Origin: Streptomyces dysideae
GTDB lineage: Bacteria; Actinomycetota; Actinomycetes; Streptomycetales; Streptomycetaceae
DNA: 64,000 nt
NCBI RefSeq assembly: GCF_001514305.1
Contig: NZ_KQ949080.1
Location: forward strand, 203,057-267,056
Direction: 5' to 3'
Shown here: one piece after another, positions 26,403 to 34,059 of the stretch
Layout: every line of letters begins with the position of its first letter
How positions within the stretch are numbered: the stretch's first letter is position 1
Notes under the pieces: model-generated
What the model saw: the letters and a program-made list of their open reading frames with translations, nothing else
Told to the model about the DNA's origin: nothing
Databases searched by the model: none
Position numbers and translations under genes: made by a program

Positions 26403-27347
26403 TCAGCGGCTGTGCCGTGGGGCCGACGGACTGGCCGGCGGCCTGGCCGCGGCTGCGTGTGCGAGGTTGCCCGACAGATTCTGTGCCGAAGTCGCGGTGC
26501 GACTGCGAGCGGCCACCACGCGGAGGTCGGCTGCTGTCTGTGGGGCGCGTGCGGCGCGGTGGACGGCTTGGGCGACAGCGGTGCGGCGCACGTCGAGTGG
26601 GGTCGGAGCACGAGAGATCTGAGGATCGGCGGCTTGGCCGACCGGGGCCAGCGTGACCAAGTGCTCCACCTTGCGGTTGATCTGGTGCCGCTCACGAATC
26701 GCCGGGGCTGAGTCCGACATGGCGGCTGCGGTCGCCGCGACCAGGTGGGTCGGGGTGCGGGCTGTGAAGACCGCTTCCGCGCGCGTGCCCCAACCCGGAG
26801 GACCGGCCCACAGCCTGGCGGTTTCGTCGTCCCAGTCAGAGAAGCGGTTGTCGATCAGAACGCCTGCTTGTCCGTCGGGGGCGATGATCTCGACAGTGCC
26901 GCGCTCGGCCGCCCCGTCGCGGGTCCAGCCGGCATTGGTCAGCGGCCGCACGGCAGCAGCCCAGTACAACGACGGGCTCGTCAAGAAGCGCGCGTTGCCT
27001 TCGCTGGCCTCGGCTTCGGCGTAGTCGCGGGCCAGAGCGCTGGTGAGCCCGGCGACGATCTCGGCCGGGGTGACGTGGTTGAAGGTTGCCGTCCAGCGGG
27101 GTGCGGAGACGGCGTCCTCGGCGGCGGTGATCTTCCACAGTTCGAAGTCGTCGCCGAACCAGCCGATCCGTATTCGCTGGTCGGGCGAGGTGACGAGGAG
27201 CTGGCAGGGGCCCTCGTCGAGATAGTGGTGCGGCCAGTGACTGACAGGGGCGAAGCCAGCGTCCCCGGTCCCGTTGGAGCCGGCCAGGTACATGGGGCTG
27301 ACCAGTACCTCTTGATAGGGACGCTGGTCGGAGGGCTGGGTGTTCAC
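26403..27347 (-). CDS. DUF317 protein with two domains
   Basis: This 314-residue protein starts with GTG 27347 after CGGAG. It has two DUF317 copies: residues about 5-105 (VSPMYLAG...HYLDEGPCQLLVTSPDQRIRIGWFGDD...TPAEIVAGLTSALA) and about 115-205 (SPSLYWAAAVRPLTNAGWTRDG...VEIIAPDGQAGVLID...TPTHLVAATAAAM). A low-complexity Ala/Arg tail with a short basic helix follows. This two-domain layout is the usual DUF317 form on Streptomyces conjugative elements; the single-domain relative at 25.0-25.4 kb looks like a halved version. Confidence 0.8.
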   Translation of the reverse strand: MNTQPSDQRPYQEVLVSPMYLAGSNGTGDAGFAPVSHWPHHYLDEGPCQLLVTSPDQRIRIGWFGDDFELWKITAAEDAVSAPRWTATFNHVTPAEIVAGLTSALARDYAEAEASEGNARFLTSPSLYWAAAVRPLTNAGWTRDGAAERGTVEIIAPDGQAGVLIDNRFSDWDDETARLWAGPPGWGTRAEAVFTARTPTHLVAATAAAMSDSAPAIRERHQINRKVEHLVTLAPVGQAADPQISRAPTPLDVRRTAVAQAVHRAARAPQTAADLRVVAARSRTATSAQNLSGNLAHAAAARPPASPSAPRHSR

Positions 27348-27467
27348 GGTCGAGACTCCGAGGTGTAGGAGGGGAACGCGCCCGCGTGCGCGGAGGAACG
27401 AACGGCTGGACCGCACGGGGGCGCCGTGGCAACGGCGAGAAGCGGCTGACTCTCAGTACCACCCGGA

Positions 27468-28304
27468 TCACCGGCCCCGCGAGGAGGCCGACTGAGCGGC
27501 CACGGCCACCGGCACCCGCGGTTGTGGCTGCGGGGCGTGGCTGAACAGGGAGCTGGGCGCGGCGGTGCTCCGCCGCAGGGCCGCTGAGGTACGGATGCCG
27601 TCCGACCCCGGCGGGATGCCCGTGAGGGTGCGCCTGGCCGCCGCGACCCGGACAGGGGCGGGACGTGGCGCGGCGACGGGGTTGCTCCAGTGCTCTACGG
27701 CTGCGTAGACCGGGCCCAGCGCCCGCCCGGCTGCGGTCAGGACGTACGGATCGCCGTGGCGCGGCCCGGTGCGGGTGACCAGGCCGTCGAGCTGAAGCCG
27801 GATCAGGCGCTGCCGGGTGAAGCTGTTGTCCAGTCCTGCCTGTTCGGCGATGTGGACGAACCGCATGGGCCTGCCCGCGTCGAGGGCCTGGATCACGGCG
27901 GTCGAGTGGCGGAGGTGCAGCCGGCGCACGGCGTCCTCGACGCGCTCGGCACCGGCCACCTTGCCGAGCGGCAGGTGCATGTGGGACCAGTCGGACAGCG
28001 CACGGTGTACCGGGGACAGTGCGTCGCCGAACCCACTGAGCTGGTACGGGGCACCGCGGCGATCACCGGCTCGGGTCACCAGCCCGTCATCGTGCATCTG
28101 GGCCAGCCGCTTGCCGACGAACTGCTCGGTGACGAAGGGGAGGCGGGCGGCGACATCACGCACACGCATGGGGCCGCCATGCTGGGCCAGGGTCTGTGCC
28201 GACCAAGTGGTCCACTTCGGCGCTATGAGGGACAGTGCGTCCTCGACGCGTTGGGCGTCGACGAAGCCGATCTGGGAGGTTGCGGGTTGTGCGGGGGCGG
28301 ACAT
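27468..28304 (-). CDS. Tandem winged-helix (HxlR-like) regulator
   Basis: This 278-residue protein contains two copies of an HxlR/MarR-like winged helix. Copy 1 spans about residues 18-105 (RVEDALSLIAPKWTTWSAQTL...RVRDVAARLPFVTEQFVGKRLAQMHDDGLVTR). Copy 2 spans about residues 115-205 (RVEDAVRRLHLRHSTAVIQAL...RFVHIAEQAGLDNSFTRQRLIRLQLDGLVTR). The wing motif DGLVTR(A/T)G is present in both. A disordered tail follows. HxlR proteins normally dimerise to form two wings, so the tandem chain may act as a built-in dimer. Residues for effector sensing are not seen. Confidence 0.75.
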   Translation of the reverse strand: MSAPAQPATSQIGFVDAQRVEDALSLIAPKWTTWSAQTLAQHGGPMRVRDVAARLPFVTEQFVGKRLAQMHDDGLVTRAGDRRGAPYQLSGFGDALSPVHRALSDWSHMHLPLGKVAGAERVEDAVRRLHLRHSTAVIQALDAGRPMRFVHIAEQAGLDNSFTRQRLIRLQLDGLVTRTGPRHGDPYVLTAAGRALGPVYAAVEHWSNPVAAPRPAPVRVAAARRTLTGIPPGSDGIRTSAALRRSTAAPSSLFSHAPQPQPRVPVAVAAQSASSRGR

Positions 28305-28353
28305 GGCGGTAACTCCGTTATGACGACGAGGGAATCGGGCGGCGGGGCGCGGA

Positions 28354-28899
28354 TCAGTGAAGGTCGCGCTCGGCGCGGAGACGCTGGAGCACCGTGCCGA
28401 GGCGGCGGTTGCTGACGTGGATGCCGCGGGCGCGTAGGCCTTGGCGCAGGGCTTCGCGGTTGAGCCGGGGCAGACGGGCGGCGACCTGGCGGGCTACGGC
28501 TATGAGGTCCTCATCGCCCGGCGCGGGGCCGGTTCGCCGGGCGGTCGAAGGCCGGCGGGCGGCAGGCTGGTCCAGGAGGAGGCGGACGTCCAGCAGGTCC
28601 CAGACTGCCTCGGCTTCCGACTGCTCGCGGCGTTCGAGGTCCACGACTTCGGCCGCGTACCGCAGCACGAGGTCGTCGAGGGCGTGTTGGCCGGAGCGGC
28701 AGCGCTGCCAGGCCGCGTCGAGATTGCGGCGGGCGGCACGGGCATGGGCGTTCGTCGTGGATAGGCCGTCGAGCCGCCGCAGCACGATGGGCAGAACGGG
28801 ATCTCCCGAACCGCCATGCGCGCTGTGGCGCTGGAGGTCCTCCAGCGGGCGGCCGTACCGGTGCTCGACCAGGTGGCGGGTGTAGTTCACGGTGGACAT
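28354..28899 (-). CDS. Hypothetical DNA-binding-like protein
   Basis: This 181-residue protein has a helical N-terminal half rich in Arg/Glu (RAARRNLDAAWQRCRSGQHALDDLVLRYAAEVVDLERRE) and a C-terminal region VARQVAARLPRLNREALRQGLRARGIHVSNRRLGTVLQRLR, which looks like a helix-turn-helix. It is transcribed with the tandem winged-helix gene about 50 bp downstream. A role in regulation or replication of the element is plausible; no family was recognised. Confidence 0.6.
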   Translation of the reverse strand: MSTVNYTRHLVEHRYGRPLEDLQRHSAHGGSGDPVLPIVLRRLDGLSTTNAHARAARRNLDAAWQRCRSGQHALDDLVLRYAAEVVDLERREQSEAEAVWDLLDVRLLLDQPAARRPSTARRTGPAPGDEDLIAVARQVAARLPRLNREALRQGLRARGIHVSNRRLGTVLQRLRAERDLH

Positions 28900-29068
28900 G
28901 GGGTCTTCCTCCTGGGGATTTCAGCGGGAGCGGGAGGGCTTGGCGGTCGGGCCGGCGCGGGAACGCGGGTCGCGGGGTGGATGGTCGTCGCTCAGCGCCA
29001 AGGGGGCTCGACGCAGAACTTCTCGGCGACCAGGTGCGCGCCGGGCCGCTTCGCCCTGTCGTGGGGGT

Positions 29069-29737
29069 TCATTCGGCAGCGTCCATCCCGGCGAGCAGGG
29101 AGCGCACCAGGGTGGGCAGGCTGTCGGGGCCCTCGCCGATTCGGACGTGATCGGTTGCCTCACTGAGGACGTACGCGGCGTCTTCGAGGAGGCCGCTGGA
29201 GATCTCCATGCAGGCGTCGGTGATCCGGGAGGCGGCGAGCAGGGACCGGGAGAGCACCTCGACGTAGTCGCCGGGGCTGAGGTCGGCAGCCTTGGCGGCT
29301 GTGCGGATGGCGGCCAACTCCAGTGCGCTGAACGCGAAGTCGAACTCGTCGTCCTGGTTCGTTGGCGAGGGCGCGGCGAAGGCCGGGTCCGGCGGCTCGG
29401 CGGGGATGCCGACGCGCGTGCAGATCTGGTCCACGGAGGCGGTCAGATCGGCGAGGGACTCGGTGAGCCAGCCGAGCGCGGAAGCGTAGGACGCCAGGGT
29501 GAACAGACCGGCGGGGGTGGAAGGCAGCGGCTCCTCGACGACGAACTCCTCGAGCCGGTCGTTCAGGTCGCGGACCACCCGCGGACCGGCGGACAGCGCG
29601 CCGAGGACGGGATGCAGGTAGGAGCGGCCGGCGGAGGTGGGGTACTCGGTCGTCAGGACCTCCGAGACGCTCCGCGCGGCGTCGGTGAGCAGCCCGGCCA
29701 GTTCGGCGCGGTCGAGGGACGCACGGTTGGTGGTCAT
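29069..29737 (-). CDS. Hypothetical helical protein
   Basis: This 222-residue, mostly alpha-helical protein has an acidic composition and no recognised domain. It starts inside the stop of the RelE/ParE-like gene (ATGA overlap at 29734-29737), so the two are co-translated and could interact. The segment FAFSALELAAIRTAAKAADLSPGDYVEVLSRSLLAASRI resembles a ribbon-helix-helix-like or dimerisation helix, which makes it a candidate partner for the toxin-like protein. A 26-codon frame overlaps its own stop but is too small to call. Confidence 0.6.
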   Translation of the reverse strand: MTTNRASLDRAELAGLLTDAARSVSEVLTTEYPTSAGRSYLHPVLGALSAGPRVVRDLNDRLEEFVVEEPLPSTPAGLFTLASYASALGWLTESLADLTASVDQICTRVGIPAEPPDPAFAAPSPTNQDDEFDFAFSALELAAIRTAAKAADLSPGDYVEVLSRSLLAASRITDACMEISSGLLEDAAYVLSEATDHVRIGEGPDSLPTLVRSLLAGMDAAE

Positions 29738-30222
29738 CGCATGGAGGCCTTTCGGGAGGTGGCCGGGGCGGCGGGGCTGGCTGGCGCCGGAGCGGTGGCT
29801 GGGAGGGATGTGGTCGGGTCGGTCGCGTGGGGGGATCGGGACCGGGCCGCCTGGACTCGGGCCTCTGCCGCCGCGTCGGTGCCCTCCTGCCGGTTGAGGC
29901 CGATGCGGTTGGTGCGGAGCTGGGCCGTGCGGTAGACCGCGTAGTCCTCCCGGGCACCGGCCGCGACGAGGTAGATCTCGCGTTTGTGGGTCGAGGTGGG
30001 CGGGGCCGGGCGGAACTGGATGACCATCCGGTAGGAGACGGCCGGGTCGACGTAGACCTTGTGGAAGCCCGCGAGGCGGCCGGTCAGCGGCAGGCAGTCG
30101 TCGCTGCCGTGGACCAGGTTCTGCAGTTCCAGCAGCGCTAGGTCACGGACTTCGTCGGGGAGCTGGCGCAGGTCCGCGATGGCGTCCGGGTGGGCGGCGA
30201 AGGCGAAGCGGGCGCGGCTCAC
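29734..30222 (-). CDS. RelE/ParE-fold toxin-like protein with disordered tail
   Basis: Residues 1-105 have the RelE/ParE pattern: FAFAAHPDAIADLRQLPDEVRDLALLELQNL helix pair, then KVYVDPAVSYRMVIQFRP and the strand REIYLVAAGAREDYAVYRTA. The C-terminal 55 residues are a low-complexity Ala/Pro/Ser tail not typical of the family. No standard antitoxin gene is adjacent; the overlapping 222-residue gene is the only close candidate. RelE-like proteins cleave mRNA on ribosomes and ParE-like proteins act on gyrase, but the key catalytic residues cannot be assigned from this sequence. Its start overlaps the upstream stop (ATGA). Confidence 0.6.
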   Translation of the reverse strand: MSRARFAFAAHPDAIADLRQLPDEVRDLALLELQNLVHGSDDCLPLTGRLAGFHKVYVDPAVSYRMVIQFRPAPPTSTHKREIYLVAAGAREDYAVYRTAQLRTNRIGLNRQEGTDAAAEARVQAARSRSPHATDPTTSLPATAPAPASPAAPATSRKASMR

Positions 30223-30986
30223 ATCGGCCTCCGGGGGGTCGGGCGCTGACCCGTTCCTGCCGACGGCGCGTTGCCCGTGTCGAGGCCGGCTTTCGGGATC
30301 GCGGAGGCACCCGATGACCGGGTGAGGGCGGCGCGGGTCAGCCGGGCGGCGGCCTCACCGCGGTAGTCCGGAGGCTGCGGCAGCGGACTGCCGCGGTCTT
30401 CCAGCCAGTGGCGGGCGGCAGCCTCGTCGGCGAAGGCGCCCTCGCGCATCGTGTACGTGTGGGCGTCGGGGTTCCCCTCTTCGAGAAAGACACGAATCGG
30501 TGCCCGAGCGGCGCTGGAGTCACGGGTCAACGTCCAGGTCTCGGACGGGGCGAAGTCCGAGGTCCAGCTGTCGAGGACCTTGTAACGAGAGCCTGACTCC
30601 CGGATCTGCCGCTCGACCCAGAGGGTGAGATCGTCGGCGGGCTTCAGGAAGTCCCCCTTGGCCTGGGCGATCCGCTCGGGCGGGCAGCCATGCTCGATCA
30701 GCCAGTTCTGGGCGAACGCAAGGCTGGCGTGGTTCGCGGTCTCGAAGGTGAACGTGCGCTCGCGCAGGTCCCGCGTGATCTTGATGGCGACGAGCGCCGG
30801 ATCACCGGGGACGCCCCAGGTCATCGACCTGTCGTGGGCGACGAGGTAGCTGTGTGTCCCCTCCGGGGTGGTGTGGTGCTCGGCCAGCACGGTCAGGTCT
30901 CCGGCCCAGATGCTGCTCTCTGCGAGTTCGGAGGCGGCGTCGGCAGGCTCGAAGTCGGCGAGCCGGAAGTCGGGTTCGGTGATCAC
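30219..30986 (-). CDS. Hypothetical transfer-region protein
   Basis: This 255-residue protein begins at GTG 30986, which overlaps the previous gene's stop (GTGA). The first 190 residues look like two repeated alpha/beta units, around LVAHDRSMTWGVPGDPALVAIKITRDLRERTFTFETANHASLAFAQNWL and later TWTLTRDSSAARAPIRVFLEEGN...EAAARHWLEDRG. The tail is disordered. No family is recognised. The tight overlaps with the DUF4913 and RelE-like genes place it in the same operon. Confidence 0.65.
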   Translation of the reverse strand: MITEPDFRLADFEPADAASELAESSIWAGDLTVLAEHHTTPEGTHSYLVAHDRSMTWGVPGDPALVAIKITRDLRERTFTFETANHASLAFAQNWLIEHGCPPERIAQAKGDFLKPADDLTLWVERQIRESGSRYKVLDSWTSDFAPSETWTLTRDSSAARAPIRVFLEEGNPDAHTYTMREGAFADEAAARHWLEDRGSPLPQPPDYRGEAAARLTRAALTRSSGASAIPKAGLDTGNAPSAGTGQRPTPRRPM

Positions 30987-31579
30987 TGGGTGGCTCCCGT
31001 CAGCTCGGGCGCCGGGGTGGCCAGCACGCGGTGGTTGGGCCGGGTCGGGCTCGTCGTGCATGCGGCGAAGGGGCCGTCGGGGGCACGGAGATGAACCAGG
31101 GCCTGGTCGAGGTGGTCGCGGTGCCACGTCGAGGGACCGGAAAGGCCGGCCTCGGCGTCGGTGAGCTGCTGCCACGCGAGCCAGAGCGCGTGCAGCCGGG
31201 CAACGGCCTCGGGGTGCTCGTGCCACTGGTCGCACCACGGTCGGGTGGTGCTGATCTCCCGTCCGTAGACGGGCAGGAACAGGTGGTTCACCCAGTCGCT
31301 GAGCGCGGCCAGCTCGACGGCGTACGCCTTGCCGCCCAGGGCGAGGATGAACACCGAGGCCGGGACGTTGGCCTTGTCGGCGCCGGCAGCGCCTGCGATG
31401 GAGGTGCCCGCGGTGGGTTGAGGGGTGGAGACGGGCTCGGAGCCGAGGCGGTCCAGGATGACGCCGTGTTGGCGTACCTCCGCCATGGTCTTGGCGAGGG
31501 TGCTGGCGAGATCGTCGAGGTCGCCGTCGGGAACGCGGAACGGCTCGGGCTCGGGGGTGGCCTTGCTGGGGTCGGACAT
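30983..31579 (-). CDS. DUF4913 protein
   Basis: This 198-residue protein has the DUF4913 region in its middle (FYLPVYG-like LFLPVYGREISTTRPWCDQWHEHPEAVARLHALWLAWQQL). The family is common on actinobacterial plasmids and phages and has no known function. The N-terminal 60 residues are variable. It is the first gene downstream of the interrupted methyltransferase and starts the operon of overlapping genes that runs to 29069. A conserved 35-nt box and a shared leader sequence lie upstream. Confidence 0.75.
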   Translation of the reverse strand: MSDPSKATPEPEPFRVPDGDLDDLASTLAKTMAEVRQHGVILDRLGSEPVSTPQPTAGTSIAGAAGADKANVPASVFILALGGKAYAVELAALSDWVNHLFLPVYGREISTTRPWCDQWHEHPEAVARLHALWLAWQQLTDAEAGLSGPSTWHRDHLDQALVHLRAPDGPFAACTTSPTRPNHRVLATPAPELTGATQ

Positions 31580-31620
31580 GGCGGATCCAAGGGAGTGAGC
31601 GAGCAGGGCGGGGGCGAGGT

Positions 31621-31644
31621 GCGGCGCGCTCTTCTGGAGGTCAC
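31621..31644 (-). promoter_or_regulatory. Shared leader motif upstream of the DUF4913 gene
   Basis: On the - strand this begins GTGACCTCCAGAAGAGCGC and lies about 42-65 nt before the ATG. Nearly the same sequence precedes the coupling-protein gene (49851-49877) and the SCO6880 gene (62783-62806). It could encode a short peptide beginning MTSRRA or form an mRNA control element. Confidence 0.5.
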
Positions 31645-31677
31645 GGCGGTGCTCCCTTCGCAGGTCGGCATGGGTAG

Positions 31678-31712
31678 GAGGATGCGGAGATTCCGCGTTT
31701 TGGCGCGGCCGG
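31678..31712 (-). promoter_or_regulatory. 35-nt conserved box upstream of DUF4913 operon
   Basis: This box is 35 nt long and shares 24 positions with both the 52013-52047 and 57888-57922 boxes. On the + strand it runs from GAGGAT to TTTGGC to GCCGG and holds the inverted pair GCGGA/TCCGC. All three boxes lie 60-100 nt upstream of - strand gene starts. Confidence 0.55.
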
Positions 31713-31732
31713 GGAAACCGGGTAGTGGGGCG

Positions 31733-32443
31733 CTACGGCGTGGTGCAGCGGGGGCAGCCCGGGAAAGGCGGTGCCAGCAACTGCATGGCTCGGGTGGCCT
31801 GTTGGGGGACCACGCCGTTGCCGAGTGCGGTGAGCTGAGCCGGTCGGCCGAGTCCCGGAGTGGCGGTCACCCAGCCGGGGGCCAGGCCCTGCATCCACTC
31901 CACGAAGTCGGCGCGCAGGCGTCCGGCGGCGTCGGTGGGCGGCGGCGCGGGGCGGGTGAGGTTCTCCCATCGGGCGATGGCGGAGGCGTACGCTCCCCAT
32001 CGCCTGGCGGTACTTCCGCTTCCGGGGCCGCCTCCGCCCACAGCGGCAGGACAACCGCCGACAGGGGCGGGCGCCAGCCCTTGCCCGGACGGCGGCCGGG
32101 GGTGCCGGTGTCGCTCGCCCTCAGGGTGGGCAGCAGCGACGCTGCCGCACTCGGCAGCGTCATGTCCCCGTTGCCGTGCCGCTGGTTCGGCGAGCCCTTG
32201 ACTCCGTCCGACGCCTTCGGCGTGGGCAACAGCCACTCCACCTCGTCGGCCAGGTTCGGGCCGTGGCCGCCGCTCTTCCTCTTCGACGGGTGCTGGGAGC
32301 CGCCGTTCTTGCCGATGTTGCTCGTCGGGGTCTTGAGCAGGGTGCTCGGCGGGCCAGGCGGTGAGGAAGGTGCGCTCGCGACGATGGGGGGCTCCGACGT
32401 CGGAGGCACGAAGCACGAGCCACCTTGCGTCGTACCGGAGATC
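31733..32443 (-). pseudogene. DNA cytosine-5 methyltransferase, C-terminal half
   Basis: Reading from 32443 towards 31733 gives DLRYDARWLVLRASDVGAPH, then RRERTFLTAWP (motif VIII region). A stretch in a second frame starting LLKTPTSNIGKNGGSQHPSK follows, and finally WENLTRP... with TALGNGVVPQQA (motif X) back in the first frame. Two frame changes are therefore present. The first codon here follows directly on the last good codon of the N-terminal half at 44224, giving GSLA-DLRYDARW. The halves are separated by the transposon at 32450-44223. This gene belonged to the element and is no longer functional. Confidence 0.85.
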
Positions 32444-32449
32444 GGTGAT

Positions 32450-32473
32450 TTCCCTGTTGAATCGGCGTGTTGA
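32450..32473 (+). repeat. Transposon terminal inverted repeat, left
   Basis: It starts TTCCCTGTTGAATCGG and ends GTGTTGA. It matches the reverse complement of 44200-44223 at 21 of 24 positions; the three differences lie at positions 9, 10 and 12. The GTG at 32467 inside it is the first start of the tnpA frame. Confidence 0.9.
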
Positions 32474-34059
32474 AGCCGATCGAGAGGGGTGTGCTCAGGG
32501 TGGAGTGGCGGGTGTGCTGGGTGCCGCCGGGGAGGGCCCGGAGCGGGATACCGAACGGGTTGCTGGCGGGGTGGGGGGACCTGACGGCACGTGAGGAGTC
32601 GGTCGGAGTCCGGGCGGGCGACCCGGTCTTCTTGTCGCCGGATTACCGGGTGGACCCGCTGCTGAGCCTGTACGTGCAGTCGCCGGGTTTTCGCCGCTAT
32701 TCGGTCGAGACGAAGCGGAACTACGCGACGGATATCGCATTGCTGCTGACCTTTCTGTGGGGTCGTGGACGCTCGTGGACGAATGCGGCGGCGCGGGATC
32801 TGGAGGACTACGAGCATTGGCGTCTGCACGCGGTCGAGAATCCGGTCCGGATCGGCGGGTCGAAGTGGAACCGGGAGTTGTCCGCGTTCTCGGGGCTGTT
32901 CGCGTGGGCGGTCAAGGAGCGTTGGATCAGCCGGAGTCCGGTGGCGACCAGGCAGGTTCTGGGCCGGCGCGGTGAGGTGCTGACGGTCGCAGTGGCGAAG
33001 GCGAAGGACAGCAGGCCGTCGAACGTGCACTGGTTGACGCCGCGTACCTGGAGGCTGTGGATCAACGTGGGGTTGCGGGGCCACACCCGGCAGGGGGTGC
33101 CGGAGCGGGGCTGGGCGGGCCGGCTGGAGGACCGGAACGTGGCGTTCACGCGGCTGGTGACGTCGTCGGGGCTGCGGCGCCTGGAGGCGGGGGCGCTGCT
33201 GACGTTCGAGGTCCCCAGAATCCGTCTGTCAGGCGGGCGTTACTGCCATGGGAGGGTCGCTGCTGAGGTGACCCGGTCGAAGAAGTCGCGGACGTTCTAC
33301 GTCTCGGCCGGCGCGGTCGGCGATGTCGAGAACTACATGGACTCGTCGCGGGCATGGGCGGTGCGGCAGGCGCAGAGGGCGGGTCGCTATGACCGGCTGC
33401 CCGGGAGGCGGCTGGTCGCCGAGGTCACGCGCGGGACGAAGCCGTTGGTGCGCTGGTGCGACCAGGACGGTGTCGTCGGTGAGCGGGAACTGGCTCGGCT
33501 GACCTGGCAGGAGCGGATGCTGCTGTTCACCGAGGGCCCGGAGGGGCCGGAGCCGCTGTGGTTGTGGCTGAACGAACAGGGACTGCCGTTCCAACCGCAT
33601 TCGTGGGAAGGGGTGTTCCGCACGGCGAACCAGCGGTGCGAGCGCATCCTGACCCCGCCCGAGCACCTGGGCCGGGACCCGCACCAGGTCTTCGCCCCCT
33701 ATACGACCGTTCACGCCGGCCGGCACAGCTTCGCACTGTTCATGCTGGTGGTGCTGAATGAGGTGATGGACCGGCGCTACGGGCTGACGCCGGCCGAGCG
33801 GCGGGACTTTAGGCTGCTCTACGGTGATCCGTGGTTCATGGTCCAGGGCCTCTTGGGCCATGCGTCGCGGGAGACCACGGTCGAGACGTATCTGGCTCCG
33901 GTGAGGCATCTGCAGTTGCAGTCGATGCTCGCCGATGCGGCGGCACCGCCCGACGCTCCGACGCCGGACCTGGACGGCCTGTTCGCGCGGGTGGCCCGCG
34001 ATGCGGAGGGCATCCAGGACATCGATGCCTGCATGGCGCCCGCACAGGGTGCCGAGTGA
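32467..34059 (+). CDS. Tyrosine recombinase TnpA-like (transposase)
   Basis: This 530-residue site-specific recombinase has an N-terminal SAM-like domain (about 70-170) and a catalytic domain. The latter has TSSGLRRLEAG (box I arginine, about residue 240), HAGRHSFA (His-x-x-Arg-His, about residue 417), GLLGHASRETTVETYL (box II with the catalytic tyrosine, about residue 475). Its start is unclear: GTG 32467 lies inside the terminal repeat and several later GTG codons exist. It belongs to the outer transposon, and the next gene overlaps it by four bases (GTGA). Confidence 0.85.
   Translation: MLKPIERGVLRVEWRVCWVPPGRARSGIPNGLLAGWGDLTAREESVGVRAGDPVFLSPDYRVDPLLSLYVQSPGFRRYSVETKRNYATDIALLLTFLWGRGRSWTNAAARDLEDYEHWRLHAVENPVRIGGSKWNRELSAFSGLFAWAVKERWISRSPVATRQVLGRRGEVLTVAVAKAKDSRPSNVHWLTPRTWRLWINVGLRGHTRQGVPERGWAGRLEDRNVAFTRLVTSSGLRRLEAGALLTFEVPRIRLSGGRYCHGRVAAEVTRSKKSRTFYVSAGAVGDVENYMDSSRAWAVRQAQRAGRYDRLPGRRLVAEVTRGTKPLVRWCDQDGVVGERELARLTWQERMLLFTEGPEGPEPLWLWLNEQGLPFQPHSWEGVFRTANQRCERILTPPEHLGRDPHQVFAPYTTVHAGRHSFALFMLVVLNEVMDRRYGLTPAERRDFRLLYGDPWFMVQGLLGHASRETTVETYLAPVRHLQLQSMLADAAAPPDAPTPDLDGLFARVARDAEGIQDIDACMAPAQGAE

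Noticed and set aside
28992..29072. 26-codon frame overlapping the stop of the 29069-29737 gene
   Set aside because: The overlap style fits the operon but the frame is too short to support without conservation.
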